A stretch of 64,000 nt of DNA from Shumkonia mesophila (GTDB taxonomy: Bacteria > Pseudomonadota > Alphaproteobacteria > Rhodospirillales > Shumkoniaceae): positions 124,001 through 188,000 of the forward strand of contig NZ_JAOTID010000007.1 in assembly GCF_026163695.1 (NCBI RefSeq), given 5' to 3'. The notes below the pieces were generated by a model. That model was given only the letters and a program-made list of their open reading frames with translations. It was not told where the DNA came from and made no database searches. Each line of letters starts with the position of its first letter. The first letter of the stretch is position 1. A program made the position numbers and the translations under genes. Below are positions 17,723 to 27,177 of the stretch, piece by piece.

Positions 17723-17768
17723 GTCAGGGTCCGATCTCGGGAACCACCCCTAGTCACAGGAGACGACA

Positions 17769-18263
17769 ATGGCTGTGAAGACCATGGAGGACCTGTTCTT
17801 GCACGGGATACAGGACATCTATTACGCCGAAAAACAGATCACCCAGGCGCTGCCGAAAATGGCCAAGGCGGTCGGCAAGGGCGAGCTTGCCGAGGCGTTC
17901 GAGGAACACGTCAAGGAGACCCGGAAGCAGATCGACCGGCTCGAGAAGGTGTTCGCCAACTGCGAGCAGAGGGCGAAGGGCACCGAATGCCCCGCTATCG
18001 ACGGCATGATCAAGGAAGCCGAGGAGATCATGGAGGACGTGGAGGACGAAGACGTCCTCTCGGCCGCCTTGCTCGCCGGCGCCCAGGCCGTCGAGCATTA
18101 CGAGATGGCCCGCTACGGTACGCTGTGCGAATGGGCGCAGGTGCTGGGCTACGACGACAGCGCCAAGCTTTTGAAGGAAACGCTGGCCGAGGAAAAGAAC
18201 ACCGACAAAAAGCTGACCAAGCTTGCCGAGAAGGCGATCAACCGGCGCGCCGCCGCCTCCTGA
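17769..18263 (+). CDS. DUF892 / YciF-type ferritin-like stress protein
   Basis: 164 residues. Four-helix ferritin-like bundle: MEDLFLHGIQDIYYAEKQITQALPKMAKA, EEHVKETRKQIDRLEKVF, and AQAVEHYEMARYGTLCEWAQ with the conserved Glu/His metal-type residues. The YciE/YciF family responds to osmotic or oxidative stress; its biochemical role is not settled. An AGGAGACG ribosome site supports the start. A probable EcfG promoter lies upstream. Confidence 0.92.
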   Translation: MAVKTMEDLFLHGIQDIYYAEKQITQALPKMAKAVGKGELAEAFEEHVKETRKQIDRLEKVFANCEQRAKGTECPAIDGMIKEAEEIMEDVEDEDVLSAALLAGAQAVEHYEMARYGTLCEWAQVLGYDDSAKLLKETLAEEKNTDKKLTKLAEKAINRRAAAS

Positions 18264-18355
18264 TCCTCATTCTGCGCCCCGGCCCGCCTCCTGCGGCGGG
18301 CCGGCCCTGCCCGGATGTTCTGATATCCCTTGTCGTCGTAGCCTGGAGAGGACGC

Positions 18356-18640
18356 ATGACCTCAGCCGAAACCACCACCGACCACGCCACCATTCGACGG
18401 TGGGTCGAAGCCAGGAACGGCAAGCCCGCCGCCGTGTCGGCAACGCACGCCAGGGACGAGGCGGGCATTCTTCGGATCGACTTCAACGACTTCGAGGAAG
18501 GGCTGGAGCCGATCTCGTGGGACGAGTTCTTCGTCAAGTTCGACGAAGCGGGCCTGGCGTTCCTGTATCAGGACAGGACCTCCGATGGCGGCAAGAGCCT
18601 GTTCTTCAAGTTGGTGCGCCGCGACGGTGCCGCCCACTGA
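18356..18640 (+). CDS. Conserved small acidic protein of unknown function (94 aa)
   Basis: Starts at 18356 after GGAGAGG. The pattern TTDHATIRRWVEARNGKPAAV ... GILRIDFNDFEEGLEPISWDEFFVKFDEAGLAFLYQD belongs to a widespread family that databases sometimes mislabel as 1,4-alpha-glucan branching enzyme. It is a soluble single domain with no cysteines and no visible catalytic motif. It lies 92 bases after the DUF892 gene on the same strand and may share its stress regulation. Confidence 0.85.
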   Translation: MTSAETTTDHATIRRWVEARNGKPAAVSATHARDEAGILRIDFNDFEEGLEPISWDEFFVKFDEAGLAFLYQDRTSDGGKSLFFKLVRRDGAAH

Positions 18641-18678
18641 CCGCCCGGTTCCCCGACCGCCGAGGCCGGCGGGAAGGA

Positions 18679-19467
18679 TCACTCCAGCAAAGTGTCGGCG
18701 AGTTGCCGATTGTAGCCTTTGGCGGCGATCAGCAACTGCCGGGTATAGGCGTGGTCGGCTTCGCCCCGGCGGAGTTGCGCGACGTCGAGGCGCTCGACGA
18801 TCTCGCCCCGGCGCATGACGGCCAGCCGGTCGCCCATGTGGGCGACGACCGCCAGGTTGTGGCTGACCAGCATCATGGTCAGGCCGCGCTCGTCCTTGAG
18901 GCGGCGCAGGAGGTTCAGGATTTCCGCCTGCACCGACACGTCGAGCGCGCTGGTCGGCTCGTCGAGCAGCAGGATGCGGGGTTCCAGGATGATGGCCCGC
19001 GCGATGGCCACCCGCTGGCGCTGGCCGCCGGAAAGCTGGTGGGGAAAGCGGAAGCGGTAGGAGCGGTCGAGTCCGACGTCGAGCAGTGCTTGGTCGATGC
19101 GTTCCGCGGGGTTCGCAAGGCCGTGGATGGCCAGCGGCTCGGTAAGGATGCGGTCGACCGTGTGGCGGGGATGGAGAGAACTGTAGGGGTCCTGGAAGAC
19201 CATCTGGACCTGGCGGTGGAACGCCTTGGAGCGGCGCCTACCCTGCGCCTCGCCCAGGATGTCGAGGCGGCCCCGCCATTCCTCATGCAGGCCGGTGAGC
19301 GCCCGCAGCACGGTCGATTTGCCCGATCCGCTTTCGCCGACCAAGCCGAACACCTCGCCGTCGCCGACGTCGAAGGCGACCTGGCGCACGGCCTCGATGA
19401 CGTGCCGGCCCGCCGTGAAGGTGACGGTCAGGCCTTCAGCCGCGATCACCGGCGCCGCCGTCATCAT
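18679..19467 (-). CDS. Peptide-type ABC transporter ATPase, DppF/OppF class
   Basis: 262 residues from tandem ATG codons at 19467/19464 that overlap the stop of the upstream ATPase gene. Walker [11 protein letters not shown]-loop FQDPYSSLHPRHTV, signature LSGGQRQRVAIARA, Walker [13 protein letters not shown], and switch VSHNLAVVAHMGDRLAV are all intact. It lacks a long C-terminal cysteine (OppF Fe-S) extension. It is the last gene of a five-gene operon and pairs with the DppD-like subunit to power import. Confidence 0.94.
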   Translation of the reverse strand: MMTAAPVIAAEGLTVTFTAGRHVIEAVRQVAFDVGDGEVFGLVGESGSGKSTVLRALTGLHEEWRGRLDILGEAQGRRRSKAFHRQVQMVFQDPYSSLHPRHTVDRILTEPLAIHGLANPAERIDQALLDVGLDRSYRFRFPHQLSGGQRQRVAIARAIILEPRILLLDEPTSALDVSVQAEILNLLRRLKDERGLTMMLVSHNLAVVAHMGDRLAVMRRGEIVERLDVAQLRRGEADHAYTRQLLIAAKGYNRQLADTLLE

Positions 19468-20312
19468 CCTTCCTCCGCCCACGCCGGGTCGCGCTCCAGC
19501 ACCGGCAGGTCGGCGCGCGGGCGGTCGATCTCGGGAATGGCCGCCAGCAGGCCGCGCGTATAGGGGTGGCGGGCCGTATGCAAGGCGTCGGCCCGACATT
19601 CCTCGACGACGCGCCCCGCGTACATGACGGCGATGCGATCGCAGAAACTGGCCACCAAGTCGAGGTCGTGCGAGATGAACATCAGGCCCATGCCGTGCGC
19701 CCGCACCAGATCGTCGAGGATGGCCAGAACCTGCATCTGGACCGTCACGTCGAGCGCGCTGGTCGGCTCGTCGGCGATCAGAAGGTCGGGGCCGAGCGCC
19801 ACCATCATGGCGATCATCACCCGCTGTCCCATGCCGCCCGACAGCGCTCCCGGATGGGCGTCGTAGACCCGCTCGCCGTCCCGGATCCTGACCGCGGCGA
19901 GCGCATCGAGCGCCTTGCGGCGGGCCGCCTTGGCCGACAGCGTCGGGTCGGCCGTACGGAACGCCTCGATCAGTTGGCGGCCGACCGTCATCACCGGGTT
20001 CAGCGAATATTTGGGGTCCTGCAGGATCATGGCGATGCGCCGGCCGCGCAGGCGGCGCATCGGCGGCTCGGGCAGGGCCATGAGGTCGATGCCGTCGAAG
20101 GCCAGCCGCGTCGCCGTAACGACGCCGGGCGGGCGGATGAGGCGCAGGATGGCGCGTCCGGTCATCGACTTGCCGGAGCCCGATTCGCCGACGATGCCGA
20201 CGCGCTCGCCGCGCCCGATGTCGAGCGACACGCCGCGCACCGCCCTGACGACGCCGGTCTCGGTATGGAAATCGACCTTGAGGTCGGCGATGGAAAGCAA
20301 AGGCTCGGTCAT
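19464..20312 (-). CDS. Peptide-type ABC transporter ATPase, DppD/OppD class
   Basis: 282 residues. Walker [27 protein letters not shown], signature [17 protein letters not shown], Walker [16 protein letters not shown]-switch [12 protein letters not shown], and the C-terminal oligopeptide-family tail [14 protein letters not shown]. It is preceded by the DppC-like permease gene and overlaps the next ATPase. Together they form the usual heterodimeric ATPase. Confidence 0.95.
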   Translation of the reverse strand: MTEPLLSIADLKVDFHTETGVVRAVRGVSLDIGRGERVGIVGESGSGKSMTGRAILRLIRPPGVVTATRLAFDGIDLMALPEPPMRRLRGRRIAMILQDPKYSLNPVMTVGRQLIEAFRTADPTLSAKAARRKALDALAAVRIRDGERVYDAHPGALSGGMGQRVMIAMMVALGPDLLIADEPTSALDVTVQMQVLAILDDLVRAHGMGLMFISHDLDLVASFCDRIAVMYAGRVVEECRADALHTARHPYTRGLLAAIPEIDRPRADLPVLERDPAWAEEG

Positions 20313-20316
20313 CGGC

Positions 20317-21240
20317 CTATCCGCCGTGCCGGGGGTCGAGGACGTCGCGCAGGCCGTCGCCCAACAGGTTGAAGCCGAGCGAGACGACGAAAATGGCGAA
20401 GCCGGGGACGGTCGCCACCCACCATTGATCGAGCAGGAACTTGCGTCCCGAGGACACCATCGCCCCCCATTCGGGGCTGGGCGGCTGGGCGCCGAGGCCG
20501 AGGAAACCCAGCCCGGCCGCCACCAGGATGATCCCCGACATGTCGAGCGTCACGCGCACGATGACCGAGGAGGTGCACAGCGGGACCACCTGCCCGAAGA
20601 CGATCCGCCACGGCGAGGCGCCTTGCAATCGCGCCGCGGCGATGAAGTCGGAGCGGCGGATGGTCAGCGTTTCGGCCCGGGCGATGCGGGCATAGGGCGG
20701 CCACGATGTGATGGCGATGGCGATGACCGCGTTCTCGATTCCCGGTCCCAGCGCGGCGACCAGGGCGAGCGCCAGGATCAGGCGGGGAAAGGCGAGGAAG
20801 ATGTCGGTCAGGCGCATCAGCACGGTATCGACGATGCCGCCCGAATAGCCGGCCACGGTGCCGACCAGAAGGCCCAGCGGCGCGACGATGATGGCGACCA
20901 GCACGACGATGGTCAGCGTGATGCGGGCGCCGTAGAGCACCCGGGACAGGATGTCGCGCCCCAGCTCGTCGGTGCCGAGCAGGTAGCCCGGCGAGCCGGG
21001 CGGCAGCAGGCGGGCGTCCAGGGTTTGCTCGTAAGGGCCGTGGGGGGCGAGCGCCGGTCCCACCGCCGCCACGACGATCAGCAGCAGGACCATGGCCAAT
21101 CCGCTGACGGCCAGCGGGTTGCGGCGGAAGTGCAGCCAGCCGCGGTACATCCTCCCGCACCAGGCCTGGCGGGGCGACGCGGGGGCGTCGTCGAGAAGCC
21201 AGGCGCGCCAAGTCGGGAAGGGAGGGGCGGAAAGGGTCAT
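20317..21240 (-). CDS. Peptide-type ABC transporter permease, DppC class
   Basis: 307 residues from the ATG at 21240, which overlaps the end of the DppB-like gene by 4 bases. About six membrane helices. LLGTDELGRDILSRVLYGARITL is the DppC/OppC hallmark, with the EAA-loop-type segment AARLQGASPWRIVFGQVVPL. A long N-terminal cytoplasmic stretch precedes the first helix. Confidence 0.94.
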   Translation of the reverse strand: MTLSAPPFPTWRAWLLDDAPASPRQAWCGRMYRGWLHFRRNPLAVSGLAMVLLLIVVAAVGPALAPHGPYEQTLDARLLPPGSPGYLLGTDELGRDILSRVLYGARITLTIVVLVAIIVAPLGLLVGTVAGYSGGIVDTVLMRLTDIFLAFPRLILALALVAALGPGIENAVIAIAITSWPPYARIARAETLTIRRSDFIAAARLQGASPWRIVFGQVVPLCTSSVIVRVTLDMSGIILVAAGLGFLGLGAQPPSPEWGAMVSSGRKFLLDQWWVATVPGFAIFVVSLGFNLLGDGLRDVLDPRHGG

Positions 21241-22328
21241 CGGGCCCTCGGGTCGAGCAGGCGATAAAGGATGTCGGACAGCAGGTTGAGGCCGATGAAC
21301 ACGGCACCGACGACGATGGTGCCGCCCAGCACCGCGTTCATGTCGGCGTTGAGCAGCGAATTGGTGATGTAGAAGCCTAGCCCCGGCCACGAGAACACGA
21401 TCTCGGTCAGCACCGAGCCTTCGAGCAGGGTGCCGTAGGAGAGCGCGATCACCGTCACCAGGGGGACCCTGGCGTTGCCCAGCGCGTGGCGCCATACCAC
21501 GGCCCGTTCCGTGAGGCCCTTGATGCGCGCCGTGATGACGTATTCCTGCTGCAACTGCTCCAGCATGAAGCTGCGCGTCATGCGGCTGATGTAGGCGAGC
21601 GAGAAGTAACCGAGGATCGAGGCCGGCAGGACCAGGTGGAGGGCGGCGTTCCAGAAGACATCCCATTCGCCGGCCAGCGCGCTGTCGATCAGGATGATGC
21701 CCGTTACCGGCGTAACCAGTCCCTCGAAGAAAAGATCGATGCGGCCCGGCCCCGGCAGCCAGTCGAGACGGGCATAGAAGACCAGAAGTCCCATCAGTCC
21801 CAGCCAAAACACCGGAACCGAGTAGCCCGCCAGTCCCAGCAGGCGAATGGCGTGATCGATCCAGGTGCCGCGTCGGGTGGCGGCGACGACGCCGGCCGGC
21901 ACGCCCAGAACGACGCCGATGACGGTGGCCACGGTCGCCAGTTCCAGGGTGGCGGGAAAAACCCGGCGGATGTCGTCGAGCACAGGATTGGAGGTCAGCA
22001 CCGATTCCCCGAATTCCCCTTGCAGCGCCGCCCAGATGTAACGGAAAAACTGTTCCCACAGCGGCAGGTTGAGGCCGAGTTCGATGCGCACCCGCTCGTA
22101 GGTGGCGGCGTTCACCCGATCGCCGACCGCGGCCAGCACGGGGTCGATCGGCACCACGCGGCCGATGAAAAAGGTGACGGCCAGCAGGCCCAGGAAGGTG
22201 AAGGCCAGGGTGGCGATCACCCGCAGGATGGAGCCGCCGTGGCGCGCCGCGGCGTGCCGCGCCCGGCGGCCGCCTCCCGAAGGGCGGGGCGGCGTTGACG
22301 CCGCCCCGTTCACGGTGTCGAGCGCCAT
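21237..22328 (-). CDS. Peptide-type ABC transporter permease, DppB class
   Basis: 363 residues. An unusually long hydrophilic N-terminus (about 35 residues, with the sequence GGGRRARHAAARHGG) precedes the first helix. The family features are RIELGLNLPLWEQFFRYIWAALQGEFGESV, the EAA-loop region TARIKGLTERAVVWRHALGNA, and the final IGLNLLSDILYRLLDPRAR. It lies 10 bases downstream of the binding-protein gene. Confidence 0.94.
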   Translation of the reverse strand: MALDTVNGAASTPPRPSGGGRRARHAAARHGGSILRVIATLAFTFLGLLAVTFFIGRVVPIDPVLAAVGDRVNAATYERVRIELGLNLPLWEQFFRYIWAALQGEFGESVLTSNPVLDDIRRVFPATLELATVATVIGVVLGVPAGVVAATRRGTWIDHAIRLLGLAGYSVPVFWLGLMGLLVFYARLDWLPGPGRIDLFFEGLVTPVTGIILIDSALAGEWDVFWNAALHLVLPASILGYFSLAYISRMTRSFMLEQLQQEYVITARIKGLTERAVVWRHALGNARVPLVTVIALSYGTLLEGSVLTEIVFSWPGLGFYITNSLLNADMNAVLGGTIVVGAVFIGLNLLSDILYRLLDPRAR

Positions 22329-22338
22329 GCCGGTCGTC

Positions 22339-23931
22339 TTACTTCGTCATGTTGCGATAGTAGATGACGTCGAAGTTGGGGCCGTGCTCGAAGCCCTGGA
22401 GGTTCTTGCGTTCGGCCAGAACGGCGACGTCCTGGAACATGATCACGAACGGCGAAACCTTCAGGAACTGCCGCTGCATGTCCTCGTAGATGGCCTTGCG
22501 CTTGGCCGGGTCCTTTTCGGCCAGGGCAGCCTCGGTCATCCCGGTGTACTGCGGGATGTCCCAGGCGTTGCGCCAAGCCAGCAGCTTGTTGGAACTGTCG
22601 TCGGCGTTGTCGGGATTCCAGGCGAAGCCCTGGGCGTTGGAATGCGGGTCCAGATAGTCGGGGGCCCAGCGGCCGATGTAGATGTCGTGCTGGCGGGCCC
22701 GGTATTTGGTCAGGGTTTGCTTGTTGTCGCCGGGGATGATTTCAAGCTGGATGCCGGCCTTGGCCCAGGTCGCCTGGATGATCTGGGCGATGTCGGCCGT
22801 CGGATAGGTGTTGCGCACGTCCATCGTCACCTTGAAGCCGTTCGGCAATCCGGCCTTGGCCAGCAGCGCCTTGGCCTTCTCGACGTCGAGGGTATAGGGC
22901 GTGTCGTCCAGCGCGCCGAAGAAGCCCGACGGCAGGAAGGTCTGATGCGGGATCTTGGTCTCGCGCAGGATGTTCTTCTCGATTCCCTTGTAATCGATCA
23001 GCCATTTCAGGGCTTCGATGACCTCGGGCTTGGCAAGGTTGGGGTTCTTCTGGTTGAGGCCCAGGTAGTAGATCATGCCCTGGGGAATCTTGCGGATCTT
23101 GATGTCGGGGTTCTTGGCCAGGACGTCGAGGTCGTCGGGGCCCAGATCGCGGGCGACGTCGGCATCGCCTTTTTCCAGCATCAGCCGCTGCGGCGCGCTT
23201 TCCGGGACGTGGCGAAGCGCCACCCGTTTGATTTTCGGGGCACCGCGCCAGTAACCTTCGAAGGCGTCGAGCATGACCATCTCGTTGGCTTTCAGAAGGT
23301 TCAACGTGAACGGTCCGGAGCCGGCTTCGTGGGTCTTGAGCCAGGCGCCGCCCAGATCGCCGTTCTTCTCGTTGGCCATCACGGTTTTCTTGTCGAGGAC
23401 CGAGCTGACCCACGAGCCCAGGCAGTTGAGCACGAAGGTCGGCGCATAGGCCTTGTCGGTTTCGAACACCACGGTGCGGGCGTCGGTTGCCCGAACCTTC
23501 TGCTCGACGTTGTCCTTGGAAAGCCCGAAGCCGGTCAGGATGAAGGCCGGTCCCTTGTCCAACTTGACGACCCGCTGCATGGACCACGCCACGTCCTCGG
23601 CCGTCAGCGGATTGCCGGAATGGAACTTGACGCCGTCGCGGATCTTGAAGGTGAAGGTCTTGCCGTCGTCCGAGATGGTCCAGCTTTCGGCGGCGCCGCC
23701 CTTCATCTCGTTGGGCGAGGCGATATCGTAATAGACGACGCGGTCGTAAAAATTGGCGGCCAGTTCGGCCGGCGCGAACTCGTAAATTTCGGCCGGGTCG
23801 AGCGAAATCAATTCGTCGATCTGCCAGGCCATGACCACCATGTTCGAAGGCGTCGCGGCTTTAACCGGAGCCACCGCGAGCATCACCGACAGCCCGATGG
23901 CCCCCGCCACCGGCAGAATGCGTACATGCAT
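22339..23931 (-). CDS. Peptide-type ABC transporter solute-binding protein (SBP_bac_5)
   Basis: 530 residues with a signal peptide (MHVRILPVAGAIGLSVMLAVAPVKA). Family 5 motifs are DELISLDPAEIYEFAPAE, ESWTISDDGKTFTFKIRDGVKFHSGNPLTAEDVAWSM, and LNQKNPNLAKPEVIEALKWLIDY. It is the first gene of the operon, with GGGAG 9 bases before the ATG. Ligands of the class range from peptides to nickel, opines and sugars. No metal-specific residues can be singled out, so the substrate is open. Confidence 0.94.
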   Translation of the reverse strand: MHVRILPVAGAIGLSVMLAVAPVKAATPSNMVVMAWQIDELISLDPAEIYEFAPAELAANFYDRVVYYDIASPNEMKGGAAESWTISDDGKTFTFKIRDGVKFHSGNPLTAEDVAWSMQRVVKLDKGPAFILTGFGLSKDNVEQKVRATDARTVVFETDKAYAPTFVLNCLGSWVSSVLDKKTVMANEKNGDLGGAWLKTHEAGSGPFTLNLLKANEMVMLDAFEGYWRGAPKIKRVALRHVPESAPQRLMLEKGDADVARDLGPDDLDVLAKNPDIKIRKIPQGMIYYLGLNQKNPNLAKPEVIEALKWLIDYKGIEKNILRETKIPHQTFLPSGFFGALDDTPYTLDVEKAKALLAKAGLPNGFKVTMDVRNTYPTADIAQIIQATWAKAGIQLEIIPGDNKQTLTKYRARQHDIYIGRWAPDYLDPHSNAQGFAWNPDNADDSSNKLLAWRNAWDIPQYTGMTEAALAEKDPAKRKAIYEDMQRQFLKVSPFVIMFQDVAVLAERKNLQGFEHGPNFDVIYYRNMTK

Positions 23932-24040
23932 GACTTAGTCTCCCCATCGCATGAGCAGAGCGAAACTCATACTACCACAGGGAGAGAGCCGCCATCAAAA
24001 CCCGCCCGCTTTGGCGATCCGGCCACGGGCGTCGCCCGGC

Positions 24041-24949
24041 CTATAGATAGTCGAAGAGGTTCATCTCGTTGATCTTGGCGATCGCCGAGTAGCTCGCCTC
24101 GAGCTGCGTCTGCAGGGTTTCCATGCGGGTCAGCGCCTCTGCCACGTCCACTTCCTTGACGGTGCTGACCATGGCTTCGAGGCGCACCTGAACGTCCGTT
24201 TGCACATCCATCTCCCATTCCAGCGCGGTGGCCGCCGCGGACAGCTTCGTTTGCGTGACCAGCAGGGCGTCGAGCGCCGTGTTCACCAAGTCGTAGGCCT
24301 CGGTGAGGGCGTCCTGGTCGACCGGGTCCTCGGAGGCGTTGGCGCCCAGGCTGAGGGCGCGGATGGCTTCTTCGAAGCCCGCTTCGCTTGCCGTCACGCC
24401 GTAGGTGATCGTCTTGCCGTCGGAGGCCTGGAAGGTGGCGATGGCGCTGTCTCCCTGATAGTAGGCGGTGCTGGCGGTCGAGGGATAGGTCTGGGGCGTA
24501 TACGGTGGATCGCTGACGTTGACCGGAGCGGTGTCGGTCATGTCGCCGCTGAACAGGTAGCGGCCGGTGAGGCGGGTGTTGGCGGAATCGACGAAGGTGT
24601 CGAGCCAGGTTTGCGACTGATAGTTGAGGCCGGCGGTTTCGGCCGAGTCTCCGCTCATGGCGGTGCTCAACAGGGACTGATACTTGCCGAGCGTGTCGAT
24701 CATGTCGGTGACCGCGCTGTACATGCTCTCGACCCGGCTCGCCACGATCTCTCCCTGCTGCACATATTGCAGGGAGCGGGCCAATTGCGCCTCCAGATTG
24801 AGCGCGCGGGCGCTGTCGGCGCCGAGCCCGGCGTACGATTCCGATTTCAGGCCGCTCGACTGGGCCTGGGCGACGGCCATGTCCGACTGTTGGCGCATCA
24901 CGGACGTCAGGGTGGCATTCAACTGCCCATAGGTCGAAATGCGGTTCAT
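24041..24949 (-). CDS. flgL: FlgL, hook-filament junction protein (HAP3)
   Basis: 302 residues from the ATG at 24949 (GGAGA upstream). The flagellin-like N-terminus MNRISTYGQLNATLTSVMRQQ and the C-terminal helix DVAEALTRMETLQTQLEASYSAIAKINEMNLFDYL form the coiled ends typical of FlgL/flagellin. The central domain is short and carries TGRYLFSGD, an FlgL hallmark. It is secreted by the flagellar export apparatus. Last gene of the flgD-to-flgL run, 13 bases after flgK. Confidence 0.93.
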   Translation of the reverse strand: MNRISTYGQLNATLTSVMRQQSDMAVAQAQSSGLKSESYAGLGADSARALNLEAQLARSLQYVQQGEIVASRVESMYSAVTDMIDTLGKYQSLLSTAMSGDSAETAGLNYQSQTWLDTFVDSANTRLTGRYLFSGDMTDTAPVNVSDPPYTPQTYPSTASTAYYQGDSAIATFQASDGKTITYGVTASEAGFEEAIRALSLGANASEDPVDQDALTEAYDLVNTALDALLVTQTKLSAAATALEWEMDVQTDVQVRLEAMVSTVKEVDVAEALTRMETLQTQLEASYSAIAKINEMNLFDYL

Positions 24950-24962
24950 GGCTTCTCCATTT

Positions 24963-26699
24963 TCACGAGACAGCATCGAGAAGGGTCTCGAACATCTCGC
25001 TGATGATCTCAAACATTTGAGAACAGGCCGCGTACTGGTTCTCCAGGGCGGCCAGGCGGGCGGTTTCCTCGTCGAGGTTGACGCCCGATTCGTTGCTCAG
25101 GCTGGTGCTCAGGTTTTCGGCCACCAGGTCGGCGGTTTCGGCCTCGCTGGTTGCCGTCGATGCCTTCGTCGCGACATCGGAAACGATACTCGACGCATAG
25201 TCGGCAAGCGTGGCGCTGGTGTCGCCCAGAGAGCCCGCCGCCGCGAAGTCGACGGACTGGCCGAACAGGTCTTCCAGCGCTTCCGCGATGGACCCGTCGC
25301 CCGAGGCGATGCCGGTATCCCCGGCCGCCAGGGTGGAATCCGAACTCAATGTTCCCGTCGCCAACAGGGTCGAATCGGCAGCCAGGTCGGATCGCACGCG
25401 GATCGTATCCGCCGACGTTCCGGTGAACAGGCTGTTCAGCCCGAAGTACGACGAAATTCCCGTGCCGGCGGTGCCGGCGGCGCTGTCCATCTCGTTGATG
25501 GCCACGCCCAGCGACGAATCGTCGGAAGAAACGACCAAACGCCCTTCGGCGTCGAGGGACGCGCTGACGCCGTCGATGGCATCGATGGCACTCACCAGGT
25601 CGCCGACGGTCGAGTACGTCGACAGGTCCAGATCGACCACCGTGTCGACGACGCCGTCGGAATCGACGAGGGCGATCCGCATCGTGCCGGTCCCCGAAAG
25701 CGAGTCGGCGCTTGCGCGCGACGTCGTGCCGGTCAGGGTGCCGGCCGCCGGCACCGCGGTGCCCTGGTTGGTGACGGCGTTCACCTCTTCGACCAGCGTC
25801 GCCGCCAGGGCGTCCAGTTCGTCCTGGATGGCGGGCAGGGTCTCGTCGCGGAGCTCCAGCAGGGCGCCGATTTCGCCGCCGCTCAGCTTTGTCGTGACCG
25901 CCTGGCCGTCCAGCGTGATCTCGTCGAAGCCGCTCGGGTATTCCATGGTTGCGGATACGTTGCCGGCGGCTTCGTAGGCCAACGTGTGCGCCTGGCTGTC
26001 GACCAGGGGCTCTCCCGACTGGGTGTAGACATGCAATTCGCCGGAGGAGGTGGTGAAGTAGTTGACGTCCAGCTTTTCGGCGACGGTTTGCAGCGCCACG
26101 CGGCGGGCGTCTTCGAGATCGCCGGTGTCCTGCCCGAGCGCCTTGGCCATGGTGATCTGTTCGTTGAGCTCGTCGATCTCGGCCAGCGCCGTGTTGAGCT
26201 CGCCGACCGTGTCTTCGATCTGCTGGTCGGCGTCGGCCCGCTGCTGCTGCACCTCGGCGGAGAGCGCGTTCAGCGAGTCGGCGACGTCGACGGCGGCTTC
26301 CACCACCAGGTACTTCAGGCTGTCGCTTTCCGGCGTCACCGCCAGATCGGCAATCGCCGTCTGAAGGGCGGTCAACCGATCGGCGATCGTTGTTTCGCTA
26401 TCGGTGGTTCCGAGCGCGCTGGACAGCGCTTCCAGGTAGTCGGCGACGGTCTGGGTATAGGTTTGGTCGCTGGTCGCCGCCACCAGCGAGCGCACGAGGT
26501 TCTCGTTGACGTAGGAAGTGATGGAGCTGAGGGAGACGCCGGTGGCGCTGCTTCCGGTGACCGTCGTGGTCAGGCTGGTGGTCTTGGCGGTATAGCCGGT
26601 GACCCCGGCGTTGGCGACGTTTGTCGTCGCGACCGACGATTGCGCCTCGGCGACGGTCAGGCCCGTCAGGGCCGCATACTGGGCTGCGCGCAGATCCAT
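24963..26699 (-). CDS. flgK: FlgK, hook-associated protein 1
   Basis: 578 residues. The N-terminal AEAQSSVATTNVANAGVTGYTAKTTS is the axial-protein helix with the S/NVANA motif. The C-terminus SNESGVNLDEETARLAALENQYAACSQMFEII matches the FlgK consensus SGVNLDEEaaNLi.yQqaYqA. It caps the hook and starts the hook-filament junction. It contains one Cys near the C-terminus, unusual for an axial protein. It is strongly acidic like its neighbours. Confidence 0.94.
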   Translation of the reverse strand: MDLRAAQYAALTGLTVAEAQSSVATTNVANAGVTGYTAKTTSLTTTVTGSSATGVSLSSITSYVNENLVRSLVAATSDQTYTQTVADYLEALSSALGTTDSETTIADRLTALQTAIADLAVTPESDSLKYLVVEAAVDVADSLNALSAEVQQQRADADQQIEDTVGELNTALAEIDELNEQITMAKALGQDTGDLEDARRVALQTVAEKLDVNYFTTSSGELHVYTQSGEPLVDSQAHTLAYEAAGNVSATMEYPSGFDEITLDGQAVTTKLSGGEIGALLELRDETLPAIQDELDALAATLVEEVNAVTNQGTAVPAAGTLTGTTSRASADSLSGTGTMRIALVDSDGVVDTVVDLDLSTYSTVGDLVSAIDAIDGVSASLDAEGRLVVSSDDSSLGVAINEMDSAAGTAGTGISSYFGLNSLFTGTSADTIRVRSDLAADSTLLATGTLSSDSTLAAGDTGIASGDGSIAEALEDLFGQSVDFAAAGSLGDTSATLADYASSIVSDVATKASTATSEAETADLVAENLSTSLSNESGVNLDEETARLAALENQYAACSQMFEIISEMFETLLDAVS

Positions 26700-26733
26700 G
26701 GAACCCTCGCTCGGCGGCGGTTGCCCGCCGTTC

Positions 26734-27177
26734 TCAAATCAGGCGCGGCGGACGGATCGATCCCCGTCCCGGCGCCGAGGTGCGGCCGCTGTCCTCGTAG
26801 TTGACCGGCTTCTCGTTCTGGGACCGCCGCCACGCCGCGATGCCGGCTTCGATGCGGTTCGCCGTTGTGACCTTGGCGGCATTCAGCAGGGTCAGGTTGC
26901 GGGCGACGCGGGGCCGCAGGCTCTCCGCGCGGGCGGCCAGTTCGGAGAAGGCGGCCCTGTGCTCGAGATCGGCGTGCCGAAGGCTTGGCTGGAACTCCCG
27001 CCAAAGCGCCTCGAAGGCCCTGCCGGCCTCGATCTTGGCTGGGGCCAGGCGTTGCAGGGTGGCGGTGTCATGCCGCTCGATCGCCGCGTTTTCCATCTCG
27101 ACCAGTTCGCTGAAGCGATCGAGCAGGGCGGTCAGTTCGCCGACATACTCCGGGGTGGTCTTTTCGGTTCCGTTCAT
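26734..27177 (-). CDS. flgN: FlgN-like export chaperone for FlgK/FlgL
   Basis: 147 residues, all-helical. YVGELTALLDRFSELVEMENAAIERHD and the segment LAPAKIEAGRAFEALWREF resemble the FlgN pattern of an N-terminal helix with an invariant ENxAL-type stretch followed by a K..L/ER.F motif. It lies immediately upstream of flgK, where the chaperone gene usually sits, and overlaps the preceding small gene by 4 bases. The last 25 residues are basic and disordered. Assigned mainly by position, length and helical pattern. Confidence 0.65.
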   Translation of the reverse strand: MNGTEKTTPEYVGELTALLDRFSELVEMENAAIERHDTATLQRLAPAKIEAGRAFEALWREFQPSLRHADLEHRAAFSELAARAESLRPRVARNLTLLNAAKVTTANRIEAGIAAWRRSQNEKPVNYEDSGRTSAPGRGSIRPPRLI

